The notes below the pieces were generated by a model. That model saw nothing but the letters and a program-made list of their open reading frames with translations. It did no database searches and had not been told where the DNA came from. From the NCBI RefSeq assembly GCF_025345615.1, contig NZ_JAODWD010000002.1, forward strand, positions 991,113 through 1,055,112: 64,000 nt of DNA. Reading direction: 5' to 3'. Of this stretch, positions 35,176 through 45,646 are shown one piece after another. Numbering within the stretch: the stretch's first letter is position 1; every line of letters begins with the position of its first letter. The stretch comes from Mycobacterium deserti (lineage in GTDB: Bacteria > Actinomycetota > Actinomycetes > Mycobacteriales > Mycobacteriaceae). A program made the position numbers and the translations under genes.

Positions 35176-35661
35176 TTATTGCGTCAGGTAGACCCCGGCC
35201 ACCCAGGCCACCGTCGCGAGCAGCGCGCCCGCGAGCTCGACACCCACCGACAGAGCGACACCCTTCAGCGCGTGCTTGGTCGACGTCCACGCCACCCGCT
35301 GATCTCTGCGGTTGGACAGTTCGGCGAGGTAGATGCCGAGCACGAAGCCGATGACCAGGCCCACCACCGGGATCACGAAGAAACCGACGACCCCGAGCAC
35401 GCCGCCGGCCACCAAGCTCAACGTGCGCACGTCGGCTTCCCGCATCCGCCGCACGGGCCACGTGTATTTGACGAACGTGGTGGCACCGAGAAGTGCCGTC
35501 ACGACCCCGAGGGTCACCCAACCGGTGAGGTTGTTCTCGAAGACCGCCCACACCGCGATCGCGGCGAACACCAACAGCGTGCCCGGCAGCAGCGGCACGA
35601 CGATACCGATGATGCCGACGGCGATCGCGAGTGCAACAAGGACGATCCCGCCGGTGCTCAC
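35176..35661 (-). CDS. DUF456 membrane protein
   Basis: This 161-residue integral membrane protein has two glycine-rich helical pairs. It carries the DUF456 landmarks GIVVPLLPGTLLVFAAIAVW near the start and GFFVIPVVGLVIGFVLGIYL later, the latter in a charged-loop context (LAELSNRRDQRVAW). The function of the family is unknown. It stands alone between the luciferase-like gene and a haloacid dehalogenase. Confidence 0.85.
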   Translation of the reverse strand: MSTGGIVLVALAIAVGIIGIVVPLLPGTLLVFAAIAVWAVFENNLTGWVTLGVVTALLGATTFVKYTWPVRRMREADVRTLSLVAGGVLGVVGFFVIPVVGLVIGFVLGIYLAELSNRRDQRVAWTSTKHALKGVALSVGVELAGALLATVAWVAGVYLTQ

Positions 35662-35733
35662 GGCACGACTCTAGCCCGTGTCCTGGCCGCCGAGATCTGC
35701 ATCAGCGCTGTGATCGGCGCGCGCCAGCAGCGC

Positions 35734-36450
35734 TCACGCAGAAGTCCCGAGCAATTGATCTGCCAGATCACCGAAATCGGTTGCCATGATGTCGAATTCG
35801 CCGTCCTCGATTTTCGACGGGCGACGGCGACCCGCCCCGTACTCGAGCGGCCTGTCGACGTAGGCCGTCATGAGGCCCGCGCGCTTCGCCCCGCGCAGGT
35901 CGCTGGCATGCGCTGCCACCAGCATCAGCTCACCGGGCGCCACGTCGAGCAGGTCGGCGCAGCCGAGATACGCCTCCGGATCGGGCTTGTAATGGCGGAA
36001 CAGTTCGGCGGAGATGATGCAGTCCCACGGCAGTCCGGCCCGCTTGGCCATGTTCGTCAGCAGCGACAGGTTGCCGTTCGACAGCGTCGTGATCGTGAAT
36101 CCCGTCCTCAGCCGGGTAAGCCCCGCGACGCTGTCGGGCCACGGGTCGAGCCGGTGCCAGGCGCGGTTCAGGTGGTCGATGTCCTCGTCACTGATCGCGG
36201 CGTTGCCCGATTTATCGAGCAGTTCGACGAGGATCATCCGGTGCAGGCCATCGATCTTGGTCCACGGCAGCTCGCCTCGGCGCACGCGATCCATCGCAGG
36301 CGGATAGCCTGCCCGCCAGTCGTCGGCGAAGGCGGCCCAATCTTGCTGCACGCCGTGGGTCCGACCGAAGTCCTCGAGCTCGCGGATGATGCTGGAGCGC
36401 CAGTCGACGACGGTGCCGAACGTGTCGAACGCCAACGCGCGTGGTCTCAC
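35734..36450 (-). CDS. HAD-type 2-haloacid dehalogenase
   Basis: This 238-residue HAD-superfamily hydrolase has motif I as FDTFGTVVDW (nucleophile Asp9), motif II TLSNGN and motif III KPDPEAY, with the later MLVAAHASDLRGAKRAG typical of type II haloacid dehalogenases. It would hydrolyse a short 2-haloacid or a phosphate ester. Its GTG at 36450 overlaps the stop of the quinone oxidoreductase gene (GTGA). Confidence 0.87.
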   Translation of the reverse strand: MRPRALAFDTFGTVVDWRSSIIRELEDFGRTHGVQQDWAAFADDWRAGYPPAMDRVRRGELPWTKIDGLHRMILVELLDKSGNAAISDEDIDHLNRAWHRLDPWPDSVAGLTRLRTGFTITTLSNGNLSLLTNMAKRAGLPWDCIISAELFRHYKPDPEAYLGCADLLDVAPGELMLVAAHASDLRGAKRAGLMTAYVDRPLEYGAGRRRPSKIEDGEFDIMATDFGDLADQLLGTSA

Positions 36451-37412
36451 GGTTCGAGCACGACCTTGCCGAGCACCTCGCCGTCGGCCAGGCTCTGCAA
36501 CGCCTCGGCCCCCTTCGACAGCGGGAAGCGGATCGGCGGTGGCGGCCGCAGGCCTGCCTTGACCAGTTCGCCGACACCGAACTCGAACACCGCCTGCGAG
36601 CCGGGCGTGCGGTTGACGTACTCGCCGTAGCCGACACCGATCACCGAGACATTGCGCAGCAGAAGCCGATTGACCTTGACGGTCGGAATGCCGCTGCCCG
36701 CGGCGAATCCGATCACGAGCAGTCGGCCCTCGGTCGCCAGCGACCGGATCGCGTCGTCGAACGCCTCGCCGCCGACGGGGTCCACCACGAGGTCCACCCC
36801 TCGCCGGCCGGTCGCGTCCTTGACCGCCTGCAACCAGCCATCGGTCAGCGGCAGCACGACGTCAGCGCCGAGCGATTCGACGAACTCCACCGCATGCGGG
36901 CGGTGCACCATCGCGATCACGTTCGCGCCCAGCGCTTTCGCGATCTGGATGGCCGCGGTGCCGACACCTCCCGCCGAACCCAGCACCAGCACCGTCTCAC
37001 CCGGCCGCAGACCTCCGCGACGGGCCAACGCGAAGTACATCGTCTGGTAGTTGCCCAGCAGCGCGACGGACTCGGCGTCGTCGAGCCCCTCTGGAGTCGG
37101 CCGGACACTGTCGAGGGAGACCGCTACCCGCTCAGCCCACCCGCCGAGCATGGACATTGCCGTCACCCGTTGGCCCGGTATGAATTCCGACTCGTACGGT
37201 GCCGAGCGGACCACGCCCGCGATCTCCATGCCGGGGATGAACGGCGGCTCGAGACGAAGTTGGTACTCACCGCGCAGTAACAGAAGATCCGGGAAGCTGA
37301 CGCCGGCGGCACCGACGTCGACGACCACGACGTCATCGCCGCCTACGTCGTCGACATCGGTGTACGCCAGGCCTGACGGACCAGAGAGCTTCTGCGCGAC
37401 AAGCGCTTTCAT
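36447..37412 (-). CDS. Zinc-lacking NADPH:quinone oxidoreductase (Rv0149-like)
   Basis: This 321-residue medium-chain reductase of the quinone oxidoreductase group lacks the cysteine zinc ligands. It contains the cofactor motif VLVLGSAGGVGTAAIQIAKALGA and VDPVGGEAFDDAIRS. It reduces quinones or enoyl compounds with NADPH. It is part of a run that matches M. tuberculosis Rv0149-Rv0148-Rv0147, separated from the SDR gene by 6 nt. Confidence 0.9.
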   Translation of the reverse strand: MKALVAQKLSGPSGLAYTDVDDVGGDDVVVVDVGAAGVSFPDLLLLRGEYQLRLEPPFIPGMEIAGVVRSAPYESEFIPGQRVTAMSMLGGWAERVAVSLDSVRPTPEGLDDAESVALLGNYQTMYFALARRGGLRPGETVLVLGSAGGVGTAAIQIAKALGANVIAMVHRPHAVEFVESLGADVVLPLTDGWLQAVKDATGRRGVDLVVDPVGGEAFDDAIRSLATEGRLLVIGFAAGSGIPTVKVNRLLLRNVSVIGVGYGEYVNRTPGSQAVFEFGVGELVKAGLRPPPPIRFPLSKGAEALQSLADGEVLGKVVLEP

Positions 37413-37418
37413 CAAACC

Positions 37419-38285
37419 TCAACCGAGGCTGAACGTGGCCCGCTGCGCCGCCGAAAGGTCGGTGATCTCGCCCCACTTCGAGGCCACGTCATCGACAGTT
37501 GGGACGCCATCGGAGAACGTGACGCCCTCGTTCTGGAACAAGGCGGTGCGCTGCACCTTGCCGCCGCCGACGATGAACACCGATGCGGTGTCGGGGTTTT
37601 CCTCGGTCATCAGGTACGCCACGACAGGCGCGACGTACTCGGGCGTCAGCTTCTCGAAGACCTCCGGCGGCAGGATGTCCTGCGTCATGCGGGTCGCGGC
37701 GATCGGCGCTACGGCGTTGGCCTTGATGTTGTACTTCGCGCCCTCCTGGGCCAGTGTGTTGATCAGTCCGACCAGGCCCAGCTTGGCGGCGCCGTAGTTG
37801 GCCTGGCCGAAGTTGCCGAACAGGCCGCTGGTCGACGTTGCGACGACGACACGGCCGAAACCGTTCTCGCGGAAGTGCGGCCACGCGGCGCGGATGACGT
37901 TGTAACCGCCGTACAGGTGCACCTTGAGCACAGCATCCCAGTTGCCGAACTCCATTTTGTGGAACGTGCCGTCGCGCAGGATGCCCGCGTTGCTGACCAC
38001 GCCGTCGACCTTGCCGAACTCGTCGATCGCGGTCTTGATGATGTTCTCGGCACCCTCTTGCTCGGCCACGGAGTCGTAGTTCGCGACCGCTCGGCCGCCG
38101 GCGTCCTTGATCTCGGTGACGACCTGGTCGGCCATCGCGGATCCGGCGCCGGTGCCGTCGCGTGCACCGCCGAGGTCGTTGACGACGACGCTGGCGCCTT
38201 CCCTGGCGAGCGTCAACGCGTACTCACGCCCCAGTCCGCCTCCGGCTCCGGTGACGACGATGACGCGGTCCTGCACTCCTGGCAT
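37419..38285 (-). CDS. Short-chain dehydrogenase (Rv0148-like, multifunctional-enzyme type)
   Basis: This 288-residue SDR has VTGAGGGLGREYALTLAREG, the DLGGARDGTGAGS loop and NYGAAKLGLVGLINTLA. This pattern matches the hydroxyacyl-CoA dehydrogenase domain of peroxisomal multifunctional enzyme type 2 and mycobacterial Rv0148. It likely acts on 3-hydroxyacyl-CoA or a steroid. The ATG at 38285 begins the domain; the frame upstream overlaps the aldehyde dehydrogenase gene and is not used. Confidence 0.9.
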   Translation of the reverse strand: MPGVQDRVIVVTGAGGGLGREYALTLAREGASVVVNDLGGARDGTGAGSAMADQVVTEIKDAGGRAVANYDSVAEQEGAENIIKTAIDEFGKVDGVVSNAGILRDGTFHKMEFGNWDAVLKVHLYGGYNVIRAAWPHFRENGFGRVVVATSTSGLFGNFGQANYGAAKLGLVGLINTLAQEGAKYNIKANAVAPIAATRMTQDILPPEVFEKLTPEYVAPVVAYLMTEENPDTASVFIVGGGKVQRTALFQNEGVTFSDGVPTVDDVASKWGEITDLSAAQRATFSLG

Positions 38286-38335
38286 GCGATTCCTCTCTAG
38301 CTGTGCTCGTTCCCCGGGTCGCTTCGCTCCTGCCC

Positions 38336-39736
38336 CTAGAAGAGCCGTCTGGCGAGCTTCCAAGCCTTCTCTGTATACGGGGGATAGATGAAGGCGCCGA
38401 CGTCGGGTCGGGTGGTCTTCGTCATCACGGACTTCTTGTGACTGAACGTCTCGAAGCCGAACCTGCCGTGGTAGGCGCCCATTCCCGAGGGCCCCACACC
38501 ACCGAACGGCAGCTTGTGCGTGGCGAAGTGGAACAGCAGATGGTTGATCACCATGCCGCCGGCGGAAACCTCTTTGACTACGCGTTCGCGAATGCTCTTG
38601 GTCTTGGTGAACAGGTACGCCGCCAGCGGCTTGGGCCGCGAGTTGACGAAACTGATTGCGTCGTCGAGCGATTGCACGGTCATGATCGGCAGGATCGGCC
38701 CGAAGATCTCGTCGGTCATCAGCGGCTCGGCCGGATCGGGGTCGACGACGACGGTCGGCTGGATGGCGATCTTCGACGCATCCGAGCCGCCACCGATCAC
38801 CACCTGGCCCTTGGTTGCCGCCAGCGCGGTGGTCAGCCGGTCGAAGTGTCGCTCGTTGACGATGCGTTTTCCGTCGGGGTTCTTGGACTCGAACGTCTCG
38901 ACCGCGGCCCGGATCTTGTCGACCAACTGGTCCTTGATCTTCGCATCAGCCAGCACATAGTCGGGCGCGATGCAGATCTGTCCCGAGTTGATCAGCTTGG
39001 TCCACGCGATGCGCTTGGCCGCGACGTCGATGTCGGCGTCGGCCGAGACGATCACCGGGCTCTTGCCGCCGAGTTCCAGGGTGACTGGGGTCAGGTGGGG
39101 TGCGGCGCCTTCGTAGACCTTCCGGCCGATGTCGGTGCCGCCCGTGTAGAGCAGGTAATCGAAGCCTTGCGCGATGAGCTCCTGGCTGACCGTACCGTCG
39201 CCCTCGATCACCGCGACCGCGTCGCTGTCGAGGTACTTGGGCACCAGCTCGGCCATCAACGCCGACGACGCCGGCGCGATCTCAGACGGTTTGAGCACCA
39301 TGGTGTTGCCTGCGGCGAGCGCACCCACGGCCGGGCCCAGCGTCAGCGCGAACGGGAAGTTCCACGCGCCGATGATCAGCACAGTGCCGAACGGCTCGTA
39401 CTCGACCCAGCCGCGGCCGGGTAGCTGCGACATCTCGAGCATCCGGTACTTGCGCTTGGTCCATTTACGGATGTTCTTGGCCGCGTCCTTGGCCTCACCG
39501 GCGACGCTGGCGATGTCGGCCAGCCACGCTTCGAACGGTTTGCGACCGAGATCCTGCTCGAGAGCGGCCGCGATGGCCTGCTCGTTCTCGAGCATCAGCT
39601 TCTCCATCGCCTGGAGCTGCTGTTTGCGCCAGTCGATGCTCTTGGTGCGACCGGATTTGAACGTCTCACGCAGTCGGCGGACGACGCTGGGAATGTCGGC
39701 GGGGGCTTGCGCGGGTGCGGCGAATTCTGTGGTCAT
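38336..39736 (-). CDS. Aldehyde dehydrogenase (Rv0147-like)
   Basis: This 466-residue class 3-type aldehyde dehydrogenase has the active-site Glu in VTLELGGKSPVIV and the catalytic Cys in SGQICIAPDYVL. GAWNFPFALTLGPAVGALAAG lies in the cofactor domain. A C-terminal hydrophobic stretch (RFGFETFSHKKSVM, then a basic end) may associate with membranes, as in fatty aldehyde dehydrogenases. It oxidises aldehydes, probably fatty aldehydes, to acids. It leads the minus-strand run 39736 to 35734 and has a palindrome 39 bp upstream. Confidence 0.92.
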   Translation of the reverse strand: MTTEFAAPAQAPADIPSVVRRLRETFKSGRTKSIDWRKQQLQAMEKLMLENEQAIAAALEQDLGRKPFEAWLADIASVAGEAKDAAKNIRKWTKRKYRMLEMSQLPGRGWVEYEPFGTVLIIGAWNFPFALTLGPAVGALAAGNTMVLKPSEIAPASSALMAELVPKYLDSDAVAVIEGDGTVSQELIAQGFDYLLYTGGTDIGRKVYEGAAPHLTPVTLELGGKSPVIVSADADIDVAAKRIAWTKLINSGQICIAPDYVLADAKIKDQLVDKIRAAVETFESKNPDGKRIVNERHFDRLTTALAATKGQVVIGGGSDASKIAIQPTVVVDPDPAEPLMTDEIFGPILPIMTVQSLDDAISFVNSRPKPLAAYLFTKTKSIRERVVKEVSAGGMVINHLLFHFATHKLPFGGVGPSGMGAYHGRFGFETFSHKKSVMTKTTRPDVGAFIYPPYTEKAWKLARRLF

Positions 39737-39774
39737 GGTGGGTGTCCTTCCTGACCTAGCGAATACCCGATCCT

Positions 39775-39786
39775 AACCAGTTGGTT
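39775..39786. promoter_or_regulatory. Candidate operator AACCAGTTGGTT upstream of aldehyde dehydrogenase
   Basis: This perfect 12-bp palindrome (AACCA-GT-TGGTT) lies 39 bp upstream of the aldehyde dehydrogenase start. It shares CAACTGGTT with the candidate TetR operator at 25730-25739. Its role is inferred from the similarity and position. Confidence 0.4.
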
Positions 39787-39816
39787 GGCCTGCCCAGAAG
39801 GCGCGCTATCGCTGAA

Positions 39817-41585
<1,769 letters not shown>

Positions 41586-41638
41586 TTAAGTTAGCCAACC
41601 TATACGTAAAGTGGGCGACGTCACCCGCTCAGGTGCGG

Positions 41639-42295
41639 CTACTCCTGCAGGCTCCACAGTTTGTTTGCCATCAACAGCTCGAACTTGTGCACCACCGCGG
41701 TGAGCTCGTCGTGGTCGCCGACGAAGCCGGCGTAAAAGCCCATCCCCCACATCACCGCGACCAGCATCTCGACGAGCGAGTTCACGTCGGTGTCGGTGGT
41801 GAGTTCGCCCCGCTTGATCGCGTCGTTGACCGCCCACGCCACGAACTCGCGTGAGTTCTTCAGCGAATCGTGGTCGTCGCCGCTGAGTTCGGGATGGCGC
41901 TGCGACTCCAGTACCGAGGTGACGAGAAAAGCTGCGGCGGAACGATCTTCGGACTCCGCCTGCATGGCCGTGGTGAAGAATGTCGACAACCGCCGAAGTA
42001 GGCCGGTCTCGCTTTGCGCCCGGGCCATTCCCCCGCTGACAATTGACGCGTTCGTTTGCTCGACCACCTCACGCCACAACACGTGCTTGCTGGCGAAGTA
42101 ATGGTTGATCGCAGGCCTGGTCAGGTCGGCTCGGATGGCGATCGCCTGAAAGGTGGCTGCGTCGTATCCAAGTTCGCTGAACACCTCGCGCGCCGCTTGT
42201 ATGATGCGTTCTCGCGTCTCGGCGGCCTTCGCTGCGGGTGGACGACCCGGTCCCCGACTCGCGGTATGTTGCGGCACGGTCAAATTGTGCCACAC
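41639..42295 (-). CDS. TetR-family regulator (Rv0144-like)
   Basis: This protein of about 218 residues has a Pro/Arg-rich lead (RGPGRPPAAKAAETRERIIQ), the TetR helix-turn-helix (LGYDAATFQAIAIRADLT, RPAINHYFASKHVLWREVVE) and a helical ligand domain. The start may be the GTG at 42295 or the TTG at 42283, which would begin TVPQHTASRGPG. Its position next to the two methyltransferases matches Rv0144. It is divergent from another TetR gene across 127 bp. Confidence 0.87.
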   Translation of the reverse strand: MWHNLTVPQHTASRGPGRPPAAKAAETRERIIQAAREVFSELGYDAATFQAIAIRADLTRPAINHYFASKHVLWREVVEQTNASIVSGGMARAQSETGLLRRLSTFFTTAMQAESEDRSAAAFLVTSVLESQRHPELSGDDHDSLKNSREFVAWAVNDAIKRGELTTDTDVNSLVEMLVAVMWGMGFYAGFVGDHDELTAVVHKFELLMANKLWSLQE

Positions 42296-42422
42296 GTCAC
42301 CTGTTATTAACGGCGTGCACCTGAAACCGCATGTTTGGCGCGCCGGGCAAGCAAATTGCTGGGCACCGGCGGCGGGTTCGTGGTTGTAGAGATCGCGCCC
42401 GCCGAGGAACTATCGTTCCGCC

Positions 42423-42989
42423 ATGGCCAGCGTCGTTTCGCGCGAATCCTATTTCGCGACAGGCCTCGATGTGTTGTCCGACCTCGGCTACGGCGGGTTC
42501 AAGCTCGCCGAGGTGTGCGGCCGCCTCGGCGTCACGACCGGGTCGTTCTATCACTACTTCGACAGCTGGCCGACCTACACCAAGGAACTGCTCGCGCACT
42601 GGACCGAGGAACGCACCGTCCAGGTGATCGAGGCGGTGCGCGCCGAACCGGATCCGCACCGCCGCATCGACACGTTGATCCAGGCCGGGCTCGGGCTGCC
42701 GCACGGCGCCGAAGCCGCGATCCGCGTGTGGAGTTCGCTTGACCCGCATGTGCATTCGGTGCAGGCCGCGGTGGACCAGCAGCGTTTCGACGTCATGTAC
42801 CAGTCGGCGTTCGAAATACTGCAACACAAACGGCAGGCCCAGTTGTTCGCGGCGTGGGCGGTGTACCTGCTCGTCGGCTACGAGCAGGCGACGCTGCCGC
42901 GCGACGCCGCCGGTCTCAAATGGATCTCCGGCCGACTGCGCGACGCCCTGGACTCCGGCGACTTCGCCTCGGTACCCGAAGGTGACTAG
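42423..42989 (+). CDS. TetR-family regulator
   Basis: This 188-residue protein has a TetR helix-turn-helix (LGYGGFKLAEVCGRLGVTTG, SFYHYFDSWPTYTKELL) and a short helical C-terminal domain. It is the first gene of an overlapping three-gene cassette with a small membrane protein and a FUSC-type protein (overlaps of 8 and 11 nt). It probably regulates that membrane pair, a common layout for efflux-like systems. The inducer is unknown. Confidence 0.87.
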   Translation: MASVVSRESYFATGLDVLSDLGYGGFKLAEVCGRLGVTTGSFYHYFDSWPTYTKELLAHWTEERTVQVIEAVRAEPDPHRRIDTLIQAGLGLPHGAEAAIRVWSSLDPHVHSVQAAVDQQRFDVMYQSAFEILQHKRQAQLFAAWAVYLLVGYEQATLPRDAAGLKWISGRLRDALDSGDFASVPEGD

Positions 42990-43506
42990 GGCGGCGCGCG
43001 CGGCGGCCGAGGCCGACGAACCGGTCGAGCACGTGGTGGCGCTACTGCGCGAACGGCTCTACGGCGCGATCTCGTGTCTGGCCACGCTGGCCGTCCTCGC
43101 GCGCTACACCACCGAGGAGACCAGCGCGTGGGCGCGAATTCTCGACGTGGCGGTGGCCACCGGCGGGTTGTGGGCCGCGAGCCTGCTCGCCGACTGGGTG
43201 GCTCACCTCGCGGTCTACAGCACGGCTCCACGCGGCCGCAAGGCGCTGCGGATGCTGCAATCCTCCGGTCAGATCCTGCAGGCGGCCGTCCTGCCGATCG
43301 CCGTCCTGGCGGTTGCCGGGTTCGACGCCCTTGACACCGACACCGCGACCTGGATCGCGGGCTGGGTGCTGGTCGGCGAACTCGGGGTCATCGCCCTGCT
43401 GGCCGTCCGCCGGACTCAGTTGCCGTGGTGGCAGCAGGCGCTCACCGTCGCCGGTCTGACCGGCGTCGGCGCACTGGTGCTGGGGATCAAGATCCTTGCG
43501 CACTGA
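42982..43506 (+). CDS. Small integral membrane protein
   Basis: This 174-residue protein has four or five predicted transmembrane helices, with ISCLATLAVLARYTTEET, GLWAASLLADWVAHLAVYS and ALTVAGLTGVGALVLGIKIL as hydrophobic runs. The GTG at 42982 overlaps the TetR stop by 8 nt, and its end overlaps the FUSC gene by 11 nt, indicating a single translational unit. No family was recognised with confidence. It probably partners the FUSC protein. Confidence 0.75.
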   Translation: MTRAARAAAEADEPVEHVVALLRERLYGAISCLATLAVLARYTTEETSAWARILDVAVATGGLWAASLLADWVAHLAVYSTAPRGRKALRMLQSSGQILQAAVLPIAVLAVAGFDALDTDTATWIAGWVLVGELGVIALLAVRRTQLPWWQQALTVAGLTGVGALVLGIKILAH

Positions 43507-45646
43507 GACGCGTGCGGTCCTCAAGCATTCCCTGGACCGGTTGCGCGCGCGCGACCCCGACTTCGACGCACTGCGCCGCGCGGCGCGCGCGGGGATCGTG
43601 CTGCCGGTGGCCGCTGCGGTCAGCTTCGCCGTCGGCGGCGACTCGCAGACGCCGCTGTTCACGATCTTTGGTTCGGTGGCACTACTGATCCTCGTCGACT
43701 TTCCCGGCAACCGGCCTGCGCGCGCGCTGGCGTATGGCGGCCTCGGCTTCAACGGCGCAGTCCTGATCGTGGCCGGCACGCTCGTGGCGCCGTACCCGTG
43801 GCTGAGCGTCGCGGTCATGTTCGTCCTCGGAATGGCGGTGATCTTCGCCGGGGTGCTCAGCGAGATCGTCGCCGCGGGACAGCGCGCCACCCTGCTGTTA
43901 TTCGTCCTGCCCGCGTGCACGCCGGTGGGCCCGCTACCGGATCGGCTGCTGGGCTGGCTGATCGCTTTGACACTGTGTGTGCCCGCTGCGCTCTTTCTCT
44001 TCCCCCCGCGCCATCACGACGACCTGCGCAGGCACGCGGCACGGGTGTGCAACAGGCTGGCCGACCGGCTCGAGGGCACGGCGTCGGCCCGCGATGTCAC
44101 CAAGGCGATGAACACGCTGTACGACACCTTCATCGGCGCGGACTACCGGCCCGTCGCGCTGACCGCGGGAAGCCGCGCGCTGGTCCGGGTGGTCGACGAC
44201 CTCGGGTGGCTGTCGGACCGAATCGACGAGGACACCGGTGCGTTGCTCGGGCCGATGCGCGAGCCCGCGATACGGGTGCTGCGGGACTCGGCGGCGGTGC
44301 TGCGGCTGCGCAGTCCGGCCGCGCGAGCGACGCGCAGCGCCGACCTGCGCGCGGCCCTGCTCGAGCAGCGGTCGGCTGCGCAGAGCACCTACCGGGGCGA
44401 CATCGAACGCCTGCTGAGCGAGCCCGACGACGGGGCCGCAGTCGCGCTGGGCCGCAAGCTGCTGGTCCGTCGAACAACCTCGGCGACGATCGCGGTGACC
44501 GGCCGGATCATCCGCAACGCGGCCGCGGCCGACGCTCGGCCGGTGTGGGCGCGTGTGCTCGGCCGTCGGCTGCCCGAGACCGGGGCGGCGGACTGGGTGA
44601 TGCCCGAGACGGTGGCGGTCGCCGCGATCACCAAGGGCTTCTTGTCCACGCGCGCGGTCGTTTTGCGCAACAGCGTCCGCATCGGGCTGGGCCTCGCGTT
44701 AGCTGTGGCGGTCACCCATGTGTTTCCCGTCGAACACGGATTCTGGGTGGTGCTCGGCGCGATGTCGGTGCTGCGCAGCAGTGCGCTGACGACGAGCACC
44801 CGGGTGGTGCGCGCGGTGGCGGGCACCGCGGTCGGTTTCGTGCTGGGCGCGGTCGTCATCGAGCTGCTCGGTGTCGACCCGGTCGTGTTGTGGATTCTGT
44901 TGCCGCTGGTCGCTTTCGGCTCGGCCTACATCCCGGGGGTGGCGTCGTTCGTCGCCGGCCAGGCCGCGTTCACGATGATGGTGCTGATCAACTTCAACCT
45001 GATCGTCCCGACCGGCTGGCAGGTGGGTTTGATCCGCGTCGAGGACGTCGTCGTCGGTGCGCTGGTGGGCATCGTGGTGTCGCTTCTGCTGTGGCCACGC
45101 GGGGCGACGGCGCGGGTGTCCAAGGCGATCGACGACGCGCGTACCGTCGGCGCGCAGTTCCTCAAGGCGGCCGTGCTGCGGGTGACGCGCGGCGCGTCCG
45201 AGGCGGCCACCGATCGGGTGATCGCTCTGAGCCACGCCGCGCTGGAGGCGTCGCGTACGGTGGACGACGCTGTGCGCCAGTATCTTTCAGAGAACAGCGG
45301 CGCGACCGATTTGCGGGCGCCGGTAGTGCGCGCCGCGAACCGGACGATTCGGCTGCGGGCGGCCGCGGAACTGATCGCCGACGTGGTGCCGCCGCCGCTC
45401 GGCGTGTACGCACAGACGCGCGACGTGCTCGAAGCGCACGCCGACGCGATCTGCGCGCGGCTGACGCGTGACCCCGGACGCACCCTGGCTTCTCTCAGCG
45501 ACGACTTCGTGCTGGCCTTGCGGGCCGACGCGCCGGACGACGAACTGGCGATCTCGGCGGCAATGCCGCTGACGGCCGCGGCATCCAACCTCGGCGAGTT
45601 GGAATTGCTGTATCCGAAGCCGGTCGATGACGACTTGAGCCGCTAG
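43496..45646 (+). CDS. FUSC-family (aromatic acid exporter-like) membrane protein
   Basis: This 716-residue protein has two membrane blocks. The first is about residues 30-180 with roughly five or six helices. A long helical cytoplasmic section follows, then a second block at about 395-540 containing FPVEHGFWVVLGAMSVLRSS, which is the FUSC/ArAE (fusaric acid resistance-like) signature, and a helical C-terminus. Such proteins are thought to export aromatic or phenolic acids, but mycobacterial members are uncharacterised. The start is TTG at 43496, inside the upstream gene; no closer ATG or GTG was found in frame. Confidence 0.83.
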   Translation: MRTETRAVLKHSLDRLRARDPDFDALRRAARAGIVLPVAAAVSFAVGGDSQTPLFTIFGSVALLILVDFPGNRPARALAYGGLGFNGAVLIVAGTLVAPYPWLSVAVMFVLGMAVIFAGVLSEIVAAGQRATLLLFVLPACTPVGPLPDRLLGWLIALTLCVPAALFLFPPRHHDDLRRHAARVCNRLADRLEGTASARDVTKAMNTLYDTFIGADYRPVALTAGSRALVRVVDDLGWLSDRIDEDTGALLGPMREPAIRVLRDSAAVLRLRSPAARATRSADLRAALLEQRSAAQSTYRGDIERLLSEPDDGAAVALGRKLLVRRTTSATIAVTGRIIRNAAAADARPVWARVLGRRLPETGAADWVMPETVAVAAITKGFLSTRAVVLRNSVRIGLGLALAVAVTHVFPVEHGFWVVLGAMSVLRSSALTTSTRVVRAVAGTAVGFVLGAVVIELLGVDPVVLWILLPLVAFGSAYIPGVASFVAGQAAFTMMVLINFNLIVPTGWQVGLIRVEDVVVGALVGIVVSLLLWPRGATARVSKAIDDARTVGAQFLKAAVLRVTRGASEAATDRVIALSHAALEASRTVDDAVRQYLSENSGATDLRAPVVRAANRTIRLRAAAELIADVVPPPLGVYAQTRDVLEAHADAICARLTRDPGRTLASLSDDFVLALRADAPDDELAISAAMPLTAAASNLGELELLYPKPVDDDLSR

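Noticed and set aside
43798..45471. Long second reading frame inside the FUSC gene
   Set aside because: High-GC codon bias keeps alternative frames open; the translation is Arg/Gly/Ala-rich with no membrane helices or motifs.
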